Shown piece after piece: positions 9,598 through 18,870 of a stretch of DNA of 64,000 nucleotides. The DNA comes from DYGA01 sp964540695 (lineage in GTDB: Bacteria; Patescibacteriota; Patescibacteriia; S139-126), in NCBI GenBank assembly GCA_964540695.1, contig CAZINS010000002.1, forward strand, positions 33,077 through 97,076, given 5' to 3'. Numbering within the stretch: position 1 is the first letter of the stretch; every line of letters starts with the position of its first letter. The position numbers and the translations under genes are program-made. The notes beneath the pieces are model-generated. The model made no database searches and had not been told where the DNA came from. It saw only the letters and a program-made list of their open reading frames with translations.

Positions 9598-11466
9598 TTA
9601 AACCTCAATAATTACTGGCAATATCAAGGGTCTTCTTTCAGTTTTTTGAAATAAGAATCTACCTAAGTCATTGCGCAGTTTTTCTTTTAAGAAAGTTTGG
9701 TTGGCACTGGTTCTTGGATCTTTGTCTTTGAGAATTTCTTTAGCTTTCTTACGAGTATCTTCAACTAATTTTTTATTTTCTTTCATATAGATAAAGCCAC
9801 GAGAAATTATGTCAGGATTACCTATTAGTCCACCAGTTTTACTGTCTATGGTGGCGATTATCACCAACATGCCTTCCCCGGCCATTACTTGACGGTCACG
9901 GAGTACTACATTGGAAATATCACCAATACCTAAACCATCAACAAAAACGTAATCAGTGTTGATAGTACCATGGATAAGGTTAGGTTTATTGTTATAATGT
10001 TCAAAGATAGAACCATTATCAAGGACAAATACTTTATTTGGTGTAAAACCTTCTTGGTAAGCAAGTTTAGCTGCTTCCTTTAAGAAATAATGATTAGCAT
10101 AAACTGGTAAAAAATAGTCTGGTTTAATTTCTTTTAACATTTCTTTGATATCAGGAATAGAACTGTGCCCAGACGAGTGAACATCCATAATATCTGAATG
10201 AATGACGTTATCGCTTAAGCGATATAAATTATCTTTAAGTCTTTGAATCGATCTTTCATTACCAGGGATGACTGAGGAGGAAAAGACTATAGTATCTGTT
10301 TTTTGGATTTTTATGTATTTATGTGATCCTTGGATAATACGATGTAAGACCGCTTGGCTTTCACCTTGAGCACCAGTACAGATAATAATTATTTTTTTAT
10401 CAGGATAATCGGCAACACGATCAATAGTGATAAGTGTGTCTTTTTTTATTTTTATATAACCCAATTCTTTGGCTACTTCCACGTTTAAGCGCATACTATA
10501 GCCATCTAAAGCTACTTTTTTACCAATCCCTTCAGCATATTCTAAGATTTCTTTAATCCGTTGTATTTGGGAAGAAAAAGTTGCAATAATAGTTCTACCT
10601 CCGGATTCAGAAATAATCTTTTGCAAATTAGCATGCATAATTTTTTCTGAAATTCTTTGTTTTTGCGAAGTGGAACCAAGACTTTCTAACATGAGAATTG
10701 AAGGTCTTTTTACTTTGGCTAAGTGGTGATAGGTGATAGGTTGACCACGCATAGGATCTTTTTCCAAAGCCCAATCGCCAGGATGAAGTACAGTGCCTTG
10801 TGGAGTTTCTAAAATTACTCCCATCGCATCCATAATTGAATGTTCCACTTGAAAAAATCCTACTTTAAAACCTCCTAAAGTTATTTTTTGATCAAGCTGT
10901 TTGATAGATAAGGTTTTTAGTTTTTGGGATGAACCTTTTTTATAATCTTCTTGTCTATGCTTGACTAAAGCCAAAGTTAAATCACGGCCGATAATTAGAG
11001 GATTACCCAGTTTTTCTAACAACATGGGAGCAGCGCCAATATGATCTAAGTGTCCGTGACTAAAAATTACTGCTCGAATATTTTTTTCTTTACCTTTTAA
11101 ATAAGAGATATTAGGTATAATATAATCAATCCCCGGCATATCTTCTTCAGGAAATTGTAAGCCCATATCTAGAATAATAATATCCTGTCCGTATTCAAAG
11201 ACAGTCATATTGCGACCGACTTCTTCTTGTCCGCCCAAAGGGATGATACGTAATTTTTTTTCTGATTTGACTAGTTTAGTATCAAGAATTTTAGTTGGTT
11301 TTTTACTAGCCGCTTGGGTTAATGGTTTATTATAATGTTTAAAACGATTAAAAGATCTTTGCTTTGATCTGTTTTTATTGTTTTGATTTTTTGCTTGATT
11401 TTTTTGTTTTTTAGCCGAACTGGCAAGTAAATTGCTAGTGGTATCAGCTACTACATTCGCATTCAT
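9598..11466 (-). CDS. rnj: ribonuclease J
   Basis: Metallo-beta-lactamase/beta-CASP ribonuclease of the RNase J family, with 5'-exo and endonuclease activity in mRNA turnover and rRNA maturation. 622 residues. The first roughly 65 residues are a Lys/Asn/Gln-rich tail of low complexity, followed by LRIIPLGGQEEVGRN and the zinc motif HGHLDH at 137-142. The beta-CASP segment (GAQGESQAVLHRI) and the C-terminal domain (DGLGIGDISNVVLRDR) are present. The basic tail may bind RNA, which is an inference. Monocistronic by its terminator; I found no convincing promoter in the AT-rich gap upstream. Confidence 0.95.
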   Translation of the reverse strand: MNANVVADTTSNLLASSAKKQKNQAKNQNNKNRSKQRSFNRFKHYNKPLTQAASKKPTKILDTKLVKSEKKLRIIPLGGQEEVGRNMTVFEYGQDIIILDMGLQFPEEDMPGIDYIIPNISYLKGKEKNIRAVIFSHGHLDHIGAAPMLLEKLGNPLIIGRDLTLALVKHRQEDYKKGSSQKLKTLSIKQLDQKITLGGFKVGFFQVEHSIMDAMGVILETPQGTVLHPGDWALEKDPMRGQPITYHHLAKVKRPSILMLESLGSTSQKQRISEKIMHANLQKIISESGGRTIIATFSSQIQRIKEILEYAEGIGKKVALDGYSMRLNVEVAKELGYIKIKKDTLITIDRVADYPDKKIIIICTGAQGESQAVLHRIIQGSHKYIKIQKTDTIVFSSSVIPGNERSIQRLKDNLYRLSDNVIHSDIMDVHSSGHSSIPDIKEMLKEIKPDYFLPVYANHYFLKEAAKLAYQEGFTPNKVFVLDNGSIFEHYNNKPNLIHGTINTDYVFVDGLGIGDISNVVLRDRQVMAGEGMLVIIATIDSKTGGLIGNPDIISRGFIYMKENKKLVEDTRKKAKEILKDKDPRTSANQTFLKEKLRNDLGRFLFQKTERRPLILPVIIEV

Positions 11467-11506
11467 AAATTTTCAATTTTAATTAATTATTATAAGTGAG
11501 TTTTAT

Positions 11507-11524
11507 ACCTAATGTATATTAGGT
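11507..11524. repeat. short inverted repeat upstream of rnj
   Basis: A 7-4-7 palindrome (ACCTAAT-GTAT-ATTAGGT) about 40 bp upstream of the rnj start. It could be an operator or mere chance in AT-rich DNA. The rest of the 11467-11621 gap shows only a 20-bp AT hairpin at 11595-11614 without a T-run. Confidence 0.3.
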
Positions 11525-11621
11525 TGTTTATTATTATATTTTTTTAAGTTAAGTAATTTTACACGCCAAGTTGTTTATAAGTTTACTTATTTTTTAATTA
11601 AGAAAACTTAATTAGTGTTTG

Positions 11622-11708
11622 TGGTGGGCGAAGAGGGATTTGAACCCTCACGGGATTGCTCCCACTAGCTCCTGAAGCTAGCGTGTATGCCAATTTCACC
11701 ACTCGCCC
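11622..11708 (-). tRNA. tRNA-Leu (CAG)
   Basis: Minus-strand tRNA of 87 nt. Acceptor GGGCGAG pairs with TTCGCCC (last pair G-T), discriminator A and an encoded CCA (11624-11622). Anticodon stem CTAGC/GCTAG encloses TTCAGGA, giving anticodon CAG. A long variable arm, as expected of tRNA-Leu, and a TTCAAAT T-loop are visible. Confidence 0.93.
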
Positions 11709-11738
11709 CTATAAGAACTGATTTGTTTATCAACCTAC

Positions 11739-11754
11739 CCTGCCTACCGGCAGG
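11739..11754. repeat. CCTGCC-TACC-GGCAGG palindrome
   Basis: GC-rich 6-4-6 inverted repeat standing out in AT-rich DNA between tRNA-Leu and the substrate-binding protein gene. It has no T-run, so it is not a standard terminator. I see only this one copy in the window. Confidence 0.4.
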
Positions 11755-11806
11755 CGGCAGTCAGATTTCAACACTGTGGCGGTAAAAGTCTGATTAGCAA
11801 TTGCTA

Positions 11807-13651
11807 TTATTTATCAAAATGAAAACGTCTTTTGGTTTTGACATACCAATTAACTGAATCATTAAATCTATCATTAGGTAAATTAATTCTAGTGGTATTA
11901 AAACCAAGTATTTTTTTATTTAATAAATAAGAATAAGTAGGTTGAAATAAAAATACAGCAGGTTTGTATTCTAAAATAATATTTTCAAATTGACTAAAGA
12001 GTTCAGCTCTCTTGTTAAAATCATTTGTTTCTCTGGCTTGCTCTAGTAAAGAATCTGCTCTTTTATTATTAAAAGAGGTTAGGTTAAATCCAGGGTCTTT
12101 TAGTTGTGATGAGTGCCAAAAAGGATAAAAGTCTGGATCTGCTCCTAAGATTTCACCAAATAATAGCAATTCATAATTACGGGTCCTAATTACTTCTCTT
12201 TGGATATTGCTAGCTGGTACAATGTTTAAATTTGTTTTAATACCAGCTTTTTCCCAGTAAACTCTAATCAAATCAGCAATTTTTATGTTATCTGGATAAT
12301 CAACTGTAGTTAGTGTTAGTTCTAATGTTTTTTCATCCTTAGTAAAAAATTGATTATTTTCATTTTTTTTCCAACCTAGTTCATTTAAAACTTGTATTAC
12401 TTGTTCGGGATTATAGGGATTAGTATTTAAATCTTGATTATGTCCTGGTAATCCTGGCAAAAGCGGACTAGCTAGGGTTAGGGCTTCACCAGCAAAAACA
12501 TTATTTAAAATATCATTTTTATCAATAGCTAGTTCCAGAATATTTCTGATTTTTTGTTCTTTAAGAATTTCATTATTAGTTTCGTTAATAAAAATACCGG
12601 TATATTGTGGTAGTTGTAAGTTGTAAATTTGTAATTGTCGATTGTTAGTTAAAGATTCTTTTTTTTCTTTGGGGACAAAGCTTATGCCATCAATATTTTG
12701 TTCTTGTAGTGCTTGCCATGCAATGTCATAGCTGGGATAAAATTTAAAATTTAGATTTTTTAAATAAGGTTTTTGTCCATAAAAATTATCAAAAGGCACT
12801 AAAGAATAAGATATTAAATTACCATCCTTATTTTTTTTCAAACTATCAAATTGCCATGGCCCTGAACCTATTGGTTTTAGATTAAGTTCGGCCAGTTTAT
12901 AACTTTGGGTAGATATATTTTCCCAAGCATGAGCAGGTAAGATTCCCACGGTTAAGCTGTGTAAGAAAGGACCAAATGGTTTCTCTAATATAAATTGTAT
13001 TTTACGATCATCAAGTTGATTAACTCTTACTCCTCTGAAAGCTGGTTCTAGGGGAGAATTATTTTTAGCATCTTGAATAATAGCAATAGTGAAGGCCACA
13101 TCTTTAGCAGTTAGTTCTTTACCGTCATGCCAAAATAGATTTGATTTCAAAGTAAAGGTATAAGTTTTTCCATCAGAAGAAATTTCATATTTTTCCGCTA
13201 GGTCATTTTCCAATTCTAGATTATTGTTATATTTCAGTAAACCGGAAAAGATTAATTTGATTAGATCGGAATCAATGTCATTGGTAGAGCCAAAGGTGGG
13301 GTTGATATATTGAGGGGCACCTATTAAACCTTCAGTATAACTGCCACCTTTTTTAGGAATTAAAATTGTATGTCGCCAAAGATAACTAAAACTTACTAAA
13401 AACAAAGAAATAAATCCGACTAGTAGTAAAAATCTAACTGTTTTTTTCTCTTTTTGGTTAAAAAAACGAGATAAATATTTTAATTGTTTTAAACGTGGCA
13501 AACGACTAGGTGATAATTCCAGAACTAATTTTTCATCATAATCTTCAATTAGTTCAGCACTGTTATTTTGGCCAGCTTTAAATAGATAGGTAATTTTTTT
13601 AAACCAATATTGAATAAAACTAGTTATTTTATTTAACCACGAAAAATTCAC
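11807..13651 (-). CDS. family 5 (peptide-type) substrate-binding protein, membrane-anchored
   Basis: Extracytoplasmic solute-binding protein of the DppA/OppA type (SBP family 5), 614 residues. The binding domain starts around residue 100 (GGSYTEGLIGAPQYINP) and shows FSGLLKY, LFWHDGKELTAKDVAF and the usual long two-lobed body. Unusually, there is no cleavable signal peptide or lipobox: about 70 probably cytoplasmic, charged residues precede one membrane segment at about 73-92. No permease or ATPase gene is nearby, so substrate and transport partners are unknown. Lies 51 bp after secG on the same strand and probably shares its promoter. Confidence 0.85.
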   Translation of the reverse strand: MNFSWLNKITSFIQYWFKKITYLFKAGQNNSAELIEDYDEKLVLELSPSRLPRLKQLKYLSRFFNQKEKKTVRFLLLVGFISLFLVSFSYLWRHTILIPKKGGSYTEGLIGAPQYINPTFGSTNDIDSDLIKLIFSGLLKYNNNLELENDLAEKYEISSDGKTYTFTLKSNLFWHDGKELTAKDVAFTIAIIQDAKNNSPLEPAFRGVRVNQLDDRKIQFILEKPFGPFLHSLTVGILPAHAWENISTQSYKLAELNLKPIGSGPWQFDSLKKNKDGNLISYSLVPFDNFYGQKPYLKNLNFKFYPSYDIAWQALQEQNIDGISFVPKEKKESLTNNRQLQIYNLQLPQYTGIFINETNNEILKEQKIRNILELAIDKNDILNNVFAGEALTLASPLLPGLPGHNQDLNTNPYNPEQVIQVLNELGWKKNENNQFFTKDEKTLELTLTTVDYPDNIKIADLIRVYWEKAGIKTNLNIVPASNIQREVIRTRNYELLLFGEILGADPDFYPFWHSSQLKDPGFNLTSFNNKRADSLLEQARETNDFNKRAELFSQFENIILEYKPAVFLFQPTYSYLLNKKILGFNTTRINLPNDRFNDSVNWYVKTKRRFHFDK

Positions 13652-13702
13652 AACTGTATAATAGTTTAATAAATAGAGAAAAAATAAAAAACTTTCTGGT
13701 AA

Positions 13703-13927
13703 TTATTCACTTAAAAAAATAGTGATATAAAAACTTAAAGCAAAAAAGATAACACCAAGAATAATAGTAATATAATATAATGTTTTTTCTGCACCTCGTT
13801 TAGCTCTAAAAACTTGACTACCGCCACCAAAAACAGCACCCGTTCCACTGCCTCGATTTTGCATGATAATTGCTAATATTAAAAGAAAAGCAATTACCAT
13901 TTGTATTATCAAAAAAGTTTTGGTCAT
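13703..13927 (-). CDS. secG: preprotein translocase subunit SecG
   Basis: Small subunit of the SecYEG channel, 74 residues, typical family length. Two membrane helices (about 4-22 and 50-70) flank the conserved cytoplasmic loop with MQNRGSGTGAVFGGGSQVF. It supports protein export together with SecY/SecE, which are not in the window. It has its own strong promoter in the gap before it (13978-14006, minus strand) and is followed by the anchored binding-protein gene. Confidence 0.93.
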   Translation of the reverse strand: MTKTFLIIQMVIAFLLILAIIMQNRGSGTGAVFGGGSQVFRAKRGAEKTLYYITIILGVIFFALSFYITIFLSE

Positions 13928-13977
13928 AAATTTGACAATAAAAAAGAAGGTTTAATAACCTAACACCTAACAACACA

Positions 13978-14006
13978 AGTATAACAAATATTATTTATTT
14001 TGTCAA
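13978..14006 (-). promoter_or_regulatory. secG promoter
   Basis: On the minus strand, TTGACA (14006-14001), exactly 17 bp, then TATACT (13983-13978), with a TGn extension before the -10. It lies between the uvrC end and the secG start and gives a leader of roughly 45 nt. Confidence 0.72.
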
Positions 14007-14014
14007 TATTTATT

Positions 14015-15544
14015 TTATTTTAAGCTCAGTTTAGAATGGGTTTGACGATAATAGTTAATCGCAAACCGATGAGCTTCATCTCTTATTCTTTGTAATAATT
14101 TTAATTCGGAGCTAGTGGCAGGTAAACGTAGGGAAGATTTTAGATCAGGTAAAAATATCTCTTCATTTTTTTTAGCTAAAGCAATTAGAGGTAAATTTAT
14201 TTTAAGTTGTTGCAAAGTTTTTTTTACACTAGAAAGTTGCCCCTTACCACCATCAATAATTATTAAATCTGGCCAAATCCAATCTTTATTACCTGTAAAA
14301 CGTCGAGCAATAATTTCCGCCATCATAGCAAAATCATTAATACCTTCAGTATATTTTATTTTAAATTTTCGGTATTGGGATTTATCTGGTTGGCCGTTGG
14401 TAAAAACAATCATCGCGCCAACAGCAAAATTTCCTTGAATATTGGAAATATCATAACATTCTATTCTTTGTGGTAGACGTGGCAACGATAGTTTATGGGT
14501 TAAATTTAAAATAGTTTGCAATTCGTTCCTATCATTTTTAAAAAAGGAAGGGATTTTTTTGGCGAGATATTCCTGAGCATTAAAATTACCTAAGATAAGA
14601 ATTTTTTTTAACCGGCCGCTTTTTTTATAACTAATTATAATTTTTTTCTGATTGATATATATTTTATTTTTACCAATTGGTATATCAATTATTATTTCTT
14701 TAGGAAGGTCATTGGTTTGGGAATAATAATTTTGAATAAATTCGAATATAACGTGAGTATTGTCAGTAATTTGTGTGTTAATAATAAAATTTAATTTATC
14801 AATAATTTTACCTTGTCGGATGCGAAATAAATTTATGGCCCGCTGTTGTCGCCAAGAAAATAAATTGATTACATCTTGATTGGTTGGTTTGGTGCTAACA
14901 ATTTTTTGTCTTTGGGAAATTTTTTCAATAGCTTGTAGGCGATTGCGGTAAATAGCAGCCAATTCATAATTTTTTTTGTCAGCAGCGGCTGACATTTTTT
15001 TCTTTAATTCATCAATAATAATCTTGTTATTACCTTGAAAGAAATACTTAATTTGTTTTACTGTTGACAAGTACTCTGTGGAATTGAATTCTTTTTTAAA
15101 AGCACCAGGTCCTTTTTGCCAAAATATAGCTAAAGTTTTTCTAACCGCACCTGCTGATAAAAACGGTCCAAAATAAGTAGCTTGATCATTTTTTATTTGT
15201 CTTTCGACAGTCACATGAGGGGGGTTAGTTTTGGCAATTTTTACATAACAGAAATTTTTGTCATCTTTTAAATCAATATTGTATTTTGGTTGATATTTTT
15301 TTATTAGATTTTTTTCTAAAAGTAATGCTTCAGTTTCATTATCAACTATCACCGTTTCTATACTATCTATTTCTTGGAGCATAATTTTTTTAGCTGGAGA
15401 TAACTCTAAGTTTTTTGTGAAGTAACTCTTAACCCTTAAGCGGATATTTTTTGCTTTACCAATATAGATAGTTTGCTGTAGTGAATTTTTAAACAAGTAA
15501 CAGCCCGGCCGGGTGGGTAGGTTGGTCAAATATTTTTTGTTCAT
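14015..15544 (-). CDS. uvrC: excinuclease ABC subunit C, short form
   Basis: Nuclease subunit of UvrABC nucleotide excision repair, making the incisions on both sides of a lesion. 509 residues. N-terminal GIY-YIG domain (GCYLF at 14-18, YIGKAKNIRLRVKSYF from 26), a UVR motif region (KKNYELAAIYRNRLQAIEK) and the RNase H-like C-terminal nuclease core (YDISNIQG, IIDGGKGQLSSV, DEAHRFAI). The protein stops just after that core, so the C-terminal helix-hairpin-helix pair of the usual roughly 600-residue enzyme is absent. Divergent from the zinc-ribbon gene at 15637; uvrA is nearby. Confidence 0.94.
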   Translation of the reverse strand: MNKKYLTNLPTRPGCYLFKNSLQQTIYIGKAKNIRLRVKSYFTKNLELSPAKKIMLQEIDSIETVIVDNETEALLLEKNLIKKYQPKYNIDLKDDKNFCYVKIAKTNPPHVTVERQIKNDQATYFGPFLSAGAVRKTLAIFWQKGPGAFKKEFNSTEYLSTVKQIKYFFQGNNKIIIDELKKKMSAAADKKNYELAAIYRNRLQAIEKISQRQKIVSTKPTNQDVINLFSWRQQRAINLFRIRQGKIIDKLNFIINTQITDNTHVIFEFIQNYYSQTNDLPKEIIIDIPIGKNKIYINQKKIIISYKKSGRLKKILILGNFNAQEYLAKKIPSFFKNDRNELQTILNLTHKLSLPRLPQRIECYDISNIQGNFAVGAMIVFTNGQPDKSQYRKFKIKYTEGINDFAMMAEIIARRFTGNKDWIWPDLIIIDGGKGQLSSVKKTLQQLKINLPLIALAKKNEEIFLPDLKSSLRLPATSSELKLLQRIRDEAHRFAINYYRQTHSKLSLK

Positions 15545-15636
15545 ATATTTATAATACAGTATTGACTAACTAAATAAAATTGTGTATTTTTTACTATTAT
15601 TACCTTAACATAAATCAACTAAAAAAGGAGAGAATA

Positions 15637-15855
15637 ATGAATAAAGTTATTTGTTCATGGTGTAAGTCACCACATACTAAAAAACAACCAGCTAATGAGT
15701 CGGTTAAATTTGAAGAGTATATTTGTCAAGAGTGTAACCACTCTACCTGGCACCAAACAGATTATGATATCAATAAATTATTGCCTTTTTCAGAGGCAAA
15801 CCGTGAGTTTTTTATGTTAGAACCAGATTGTTTTTCTAGGACTAGAGCCAATTAA
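15637..15855 (+). CDS. small two-CxxC zinc-ribbon protein
   Basis: 72-residue protein with CSWC near the N-terminus and CQEC about 27 residues later, a likely zinc ribbon. The start at ATG 15637 is chosen because AAAAAAGGAG lies just upstream; the frame is open 19 codons further but without support. No name can be assigned. It may bind nucleic acid or protein. It ends before a strong terminator that also carries the uvrA -35 box. Confidence 0.7.
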   Translation: MNKVICSWCKSPHTKKQPANESVKFEEYICQECNHSTWHQTDYDINKLLPFSEANREFFMLEPDCFSRTRAN

Positions 15856-15861
15856 TTCTTT

Positions 15862-15889
15862 GGTCAAGCTTAAAGCTTGACCATTTTTT
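15862..15889 (+). terminator. terminator of zinc-ribbon gene
   Basis: Stem GGTCAAGC (15862-15869) with GCTTGACC (15875-15882), loop TTAAA, then a T-run at 15884-15889. The 3' arm overlaps the uvrA promoter. Confidence 0.85.
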
Positions 15890-15905
15890 ATTTTTAGCAT
15901 ATAAT
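15877..15905 (+). promoter_or_regulatory. uvrA promoter
   Basis: TTGACC (15877-15882), 17 bp, TATAAT (15900-15905). The -35 lies in the 3' arm of the preceding terminator. Expected leader is about 24 nt to ATG 15936. I see no LexA-type box. Confidence 0.6.
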
Positions 15906-15935
15906 TAGTGCTGATTTTTTTACCAACTTTTATAT

Positions 15936-18815
15936 ATGCCTAAAAAGATAAATATCATCGATGAAAATAATAAAATAGTTATTCGTGGCGCTAGGGTACA
16001 CAATTTAAAAAATATTGATATTGATATTCCCAGAGATAAATTGGTGGTAATCACAGGATTATCTGGTAGTGGGAAATCGTCTTTGGCCTTTGATACTATT
16101 TATGCTGAGGGACAACGACGCTATGTAGAAAGTTTGTCTTCGTATGCTAGGCAGTTTTTGGGTCTCATGGATAAACCAGATGTAGATGTGATTGAAGGAT
16201 TGTCACCGGCTATATCAATTGATCAACGTTCGGTTTCTCATAACCCTCGTTCAACCGTGGGTACGGTTACTGAGATTTATGATTACCTAAGATTACTTTA
16301 TGCCAGAATTGGAAAACCACATTGCCCTAATTGTGGTCAGTTAGTTGTTAAACAAACAAAACAACAAATTTTTCAAAAAATAATTACTCTACCTGAAGAC
16401 ACTCAACTAGTTTTGCTGGCACCTGTAGTGAGAGATAAAAAAGGTGAACATAAAGGTGTATTGGAAAAAATTCAAAAAGCAGGTTATGTCAGAGTCAGAG
16501 TTGATAATGAGGTTATGCCTATTGAGGAAGCTTTAGATAAAAATATTGATAAACAAAAGAGTCATAATATAGAAGTGATTATTGATCGCATTTCAGTCAG
16601 TAATGAAGCTGATGAAAAACAAAGATTAGCAGAAAGTTTAGAGACCGCTCTTGATTTGGGGGATGGATTTATTATGGTATCGCTGGAAGGAAGTAATGAA
16701 GATTTTATTTATAGCGAACACTTTGTTTGTCCCAAATGTAATACTAGTTTATTACCGATTGAACCAAGAAATTTTTCATTTAATTCTCCTCATGGCGCTT
16801 GCACAGAATGTAGTGGACTTGGTACTAAGTTAGAAATAGATCAAGATTTAGTTATTCCCAATAAAAAATTGACCATTGCTCAAGGAGCAATCCGGCCTTG
16901 GGCTCGAACTCGAGCTAACCAAAGTTGGTATGTCAGAATTTTAGAACAGGTTGGCAAAAAGCATGGCTTTTCTGTCAATGAACCATTAGAGAAATTCAAT
17001 AAGAAACAGTTAGCTATTTTACTTTATGGTACTGGTGAAAAAAAATATACAATGGATATTGAAAGTTCAAGTTTTTCGGGTGAATACGCTACACACTTTG
17101 AGGGAGTAATACCTAATTTAGAAAGGCGTTATAAAGACACAGAATCAGATTATGTCCGGGGTGAAATAGAAAGATATATGAGAGTTCTTAAATGCCCAGC
17201 TTGTCAGGCTAAGAGATTAAATCCGCAATCATTAGCTGTTAAGGTGGCCGACAAAAATATAAATGAAGTTACTAATTTAACGGTCAACGAAGCTATTCCT
17301 TTTTTTAAAAAATTATCTAGCAGTAGTCACAATACGACTTTAACTGATCGTGAGCAAAAAATTTCTAAACAAATATTAAAAGAAATAATTTCTCGTTTAC
17401 AATTTTTACAAAATGTTGGTTTGGAATATTTAACTTTAGATCGTCCCGCCGCTACTTTGTCAGGTGGTGAAGCTCAACGGATTAGACTGGCTACTCAAAT
17501 TGGTTCGGCTTTAGTGGGGGTACTTTATATTTTAGATGAGCCATCAATTGGTTTACACCAAAAGGATAATCATAAATTGATTAAAACATTACAGCACTTA
17601 AGAGATTTAGGTAATACTGTTATTGTAGTTGAACATGATGAAGATACTATTTTGGCTGCTGATTATGTAGTTGATATTGGCCCTGGTGCCGGTGAACATG
17701 GTGGAGAAATTGTGGCCTGTGGCACACCCGAACAAATCAAATCCAATAAAAATTCTTTAACTGGTAAATTTATTTCTGGTAAAGAAAAAATTGAACCACC
17801 TAAAGAATATCATCCTGGTAACAGTAAAAGCATTAAAGTTATTGGAGCCACTGAACACAATTTACAAAATATAGATGTGGATATTCCTTTAGGTAAGTTA
17901 GTGGCAATTACCGGTGTCTCAGGTAGTGGTAAATCAACTTTAATGACTGATATATTAGCCAAAGCACTTTCACAGTATTTTTATCGATCCAAAGATTTGC
18001 CTGGTGCTCACAAAGCTATTAAGGGATTGGAAAATTTAGATAAAGTAATTAATATTGATCAATCGCCAATTGGTCGTACTCCTCGTTCCAATCCAGCAAC
18101 TTACACGGGTTTATTTACCCCAATCAGAGAACTTTATGCCGAATTACCTGAATCTAAAATGCGAGGTTATAGTCCGGGCAGATTTTCCTTCAATGTCAAA
18201 GGTGGTCGCTGTGAAGCTTGTCAGGGTGATGGCATGGTAAGAATAGAAATGAATTTTTTACCTGATGTTTATGTAGAATGTGAAGAATGTCATGGTCACA
18301 GGTACAATCAACAAGCATTGGAAATACATTATCGAAGTAAAAATATTTCAGATGTTCTGAATATGACGGTAGAAGAAGCAATGAATTTTTTTGCCAATGT
18401 GCCGGCTATTCATGATAAATTGATTACTCTTTATCAAGTGGGTCTAGGATATATTCATCTTGGCCAATCCGCCACAACTTTGTCAGGTGGTGAGGCTCAG
18501 CGGATTAAATTGGCCACCGAGTTATCAAGACGTGCCACTGGAAAAACTTTATATATTTTAGACGAACCAACAACTGGACTTCATTTTGCTGATGTTAAAA
18601 GGTTATTAATGGTTTTAAATCAATTAGTAGAAAAAGGAAATAGTGTTTTGATTATTGAACACAACCTTGATGTGATAAAATCATGTGATTGGATAATAGA
18701 TTTAGGCCCAGATGGCGGTAGTAAAGGCGGTTTGGTTGTAGCCGAAGGAACGCCACGTCAAGTGGCCAATGAAAAGAAAAGTTATACTGGTCAATATCTG
18801 AAAAAAATGTTCTAA
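15936..18815 (+). CDS. uvrA: excinuclease ABC subunit A
   Basis: Damage-recognition ATPase of nucleotide excision repair, 959 residues, full family length. Two ABC modules with Walker A GLSGSGKSS (41-49) and GVSGSGKST (660-668), and two LSGGEAQRI signature motifs. Zinc modules are visible as CPNC, CPKC with later CTEC, CPAC, and CEAC with CEEC. A Q-loop and DEPSIGLH / DEPTTGLH Walker B segments are intact. Single-gene unit with its own promoter and a hairpin after its stop. Together with uvrC it gives two of the three excinuclease parts; uvrB is not in the window. Confidence 0.98.
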   Translation: MPKKINIIDENNKIVIRGARVHNLKNIDIDIPRDKLVVITGLSGSGKSSLAFDTIYAEGQRRYVESLSSYARQFLGLMDKPDVDVIEGLSPAISIDQRSVSHNPRSTVGTVTEIYDYLRLLYARIGKPHCPNCGQLVVKQTKQQIFQKIITLPEDTQLVLLAPVVRDKKGEHKGVLEKIQKAGYVRVRVDNEVMPIEEALDKNIDKQKSHNIEVIIDRISVSNEADEKQRLAESLETALDLGDGFIMVSLEGSNEDFIYSEHFVCPKCNTSLLPIEPRNFSFNSPHGACTECSGLGTKLEIDQDLVIPNKKLTIAQGAIRPWARTRANQSWYVRILEQVGKKHGFSVNEPLEKFNKKQLAILLYGTGEKKYTMDIESSSFSGEYATHFEGVIPNLERRYKDTESDYVRGEIERYMRVLKCPACQAKRLNPQSLAVKVADKNINEVTNLTVNEAIPFFKKLSSSSHNTTLTDREQKISKQILKEIISRLQFLQNVGLEYLTLDRPAATLSGGEAQRIRLATQIGSALVGVLYILDEPSIGLHQKDNHKLIKTLQHLRDLGNTVIVVEHDEDTILAADYVVDIGPGAGEHGGEIVACGTPEQIKSNKNSLTGKFISGKEKIEPPKEYHPGNSKSIKVIGATEHNLQNIDVDIPLGKLVAITGVSGSGKSTLMTDILAKALSQYFYRSKDLPGAHKAIKGLENLDKVINIDQSPIGRTPRSNPATYTGLFTPIRELYAELPESKMRGYSPGRFSFNVKGGRCEACQGDGMVRIEMNFLPDVYVECEECHGHRYNQQALEIHYRSKNISDVLNMTVEEAMNFFANVPAIHDKLITLYQVGLGYIHLGQSATTLSGGEAQRIKLATELSRRATGKTLYILDEPTTGLHFADVKRLLMVLNQLVEKGNSVLIIEHNLDVIKSCDWIIDLGPDGGSKGGLVVAEGTPRQVANEKKSYTGQYLKKMF

Positions 18816-18817
18816 CT

Positions 18818-18848
18818 ATTATGCCCCAAGCTAAGGGGCATAATTTAT
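18818..18848 (+). terminator. hairpin after uvrA
   Basis: Ten-bp stem ATTATGCCCC (18818-18827) with GGGGCATAAT (18835-18844), 7-nt loop; the T-run after it is short and interrupted. Confidence 0.65.
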
Positions 18849-18858
18849 TTGTATTTGC

Positions 18859-18864
18859 TACAAT
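18859..18864 (+). promoter_or_regulatory. -10 box of a likely leaderless gene
   Basis: TGC-TACAAT ends 6 nt before ATG 18871, so transcription would start at or next to the start codon. No Shine-Dalgarno sequence is possible in that space. Confidence 0.5.
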
Positions 18865-18870
18865 GTAAAT

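Noticed and set aside
11595..11614. Terminator for tRNA-Leu
   Set aside because: The AT hairpin is followed on the minus strand by A residues, not a T-run.
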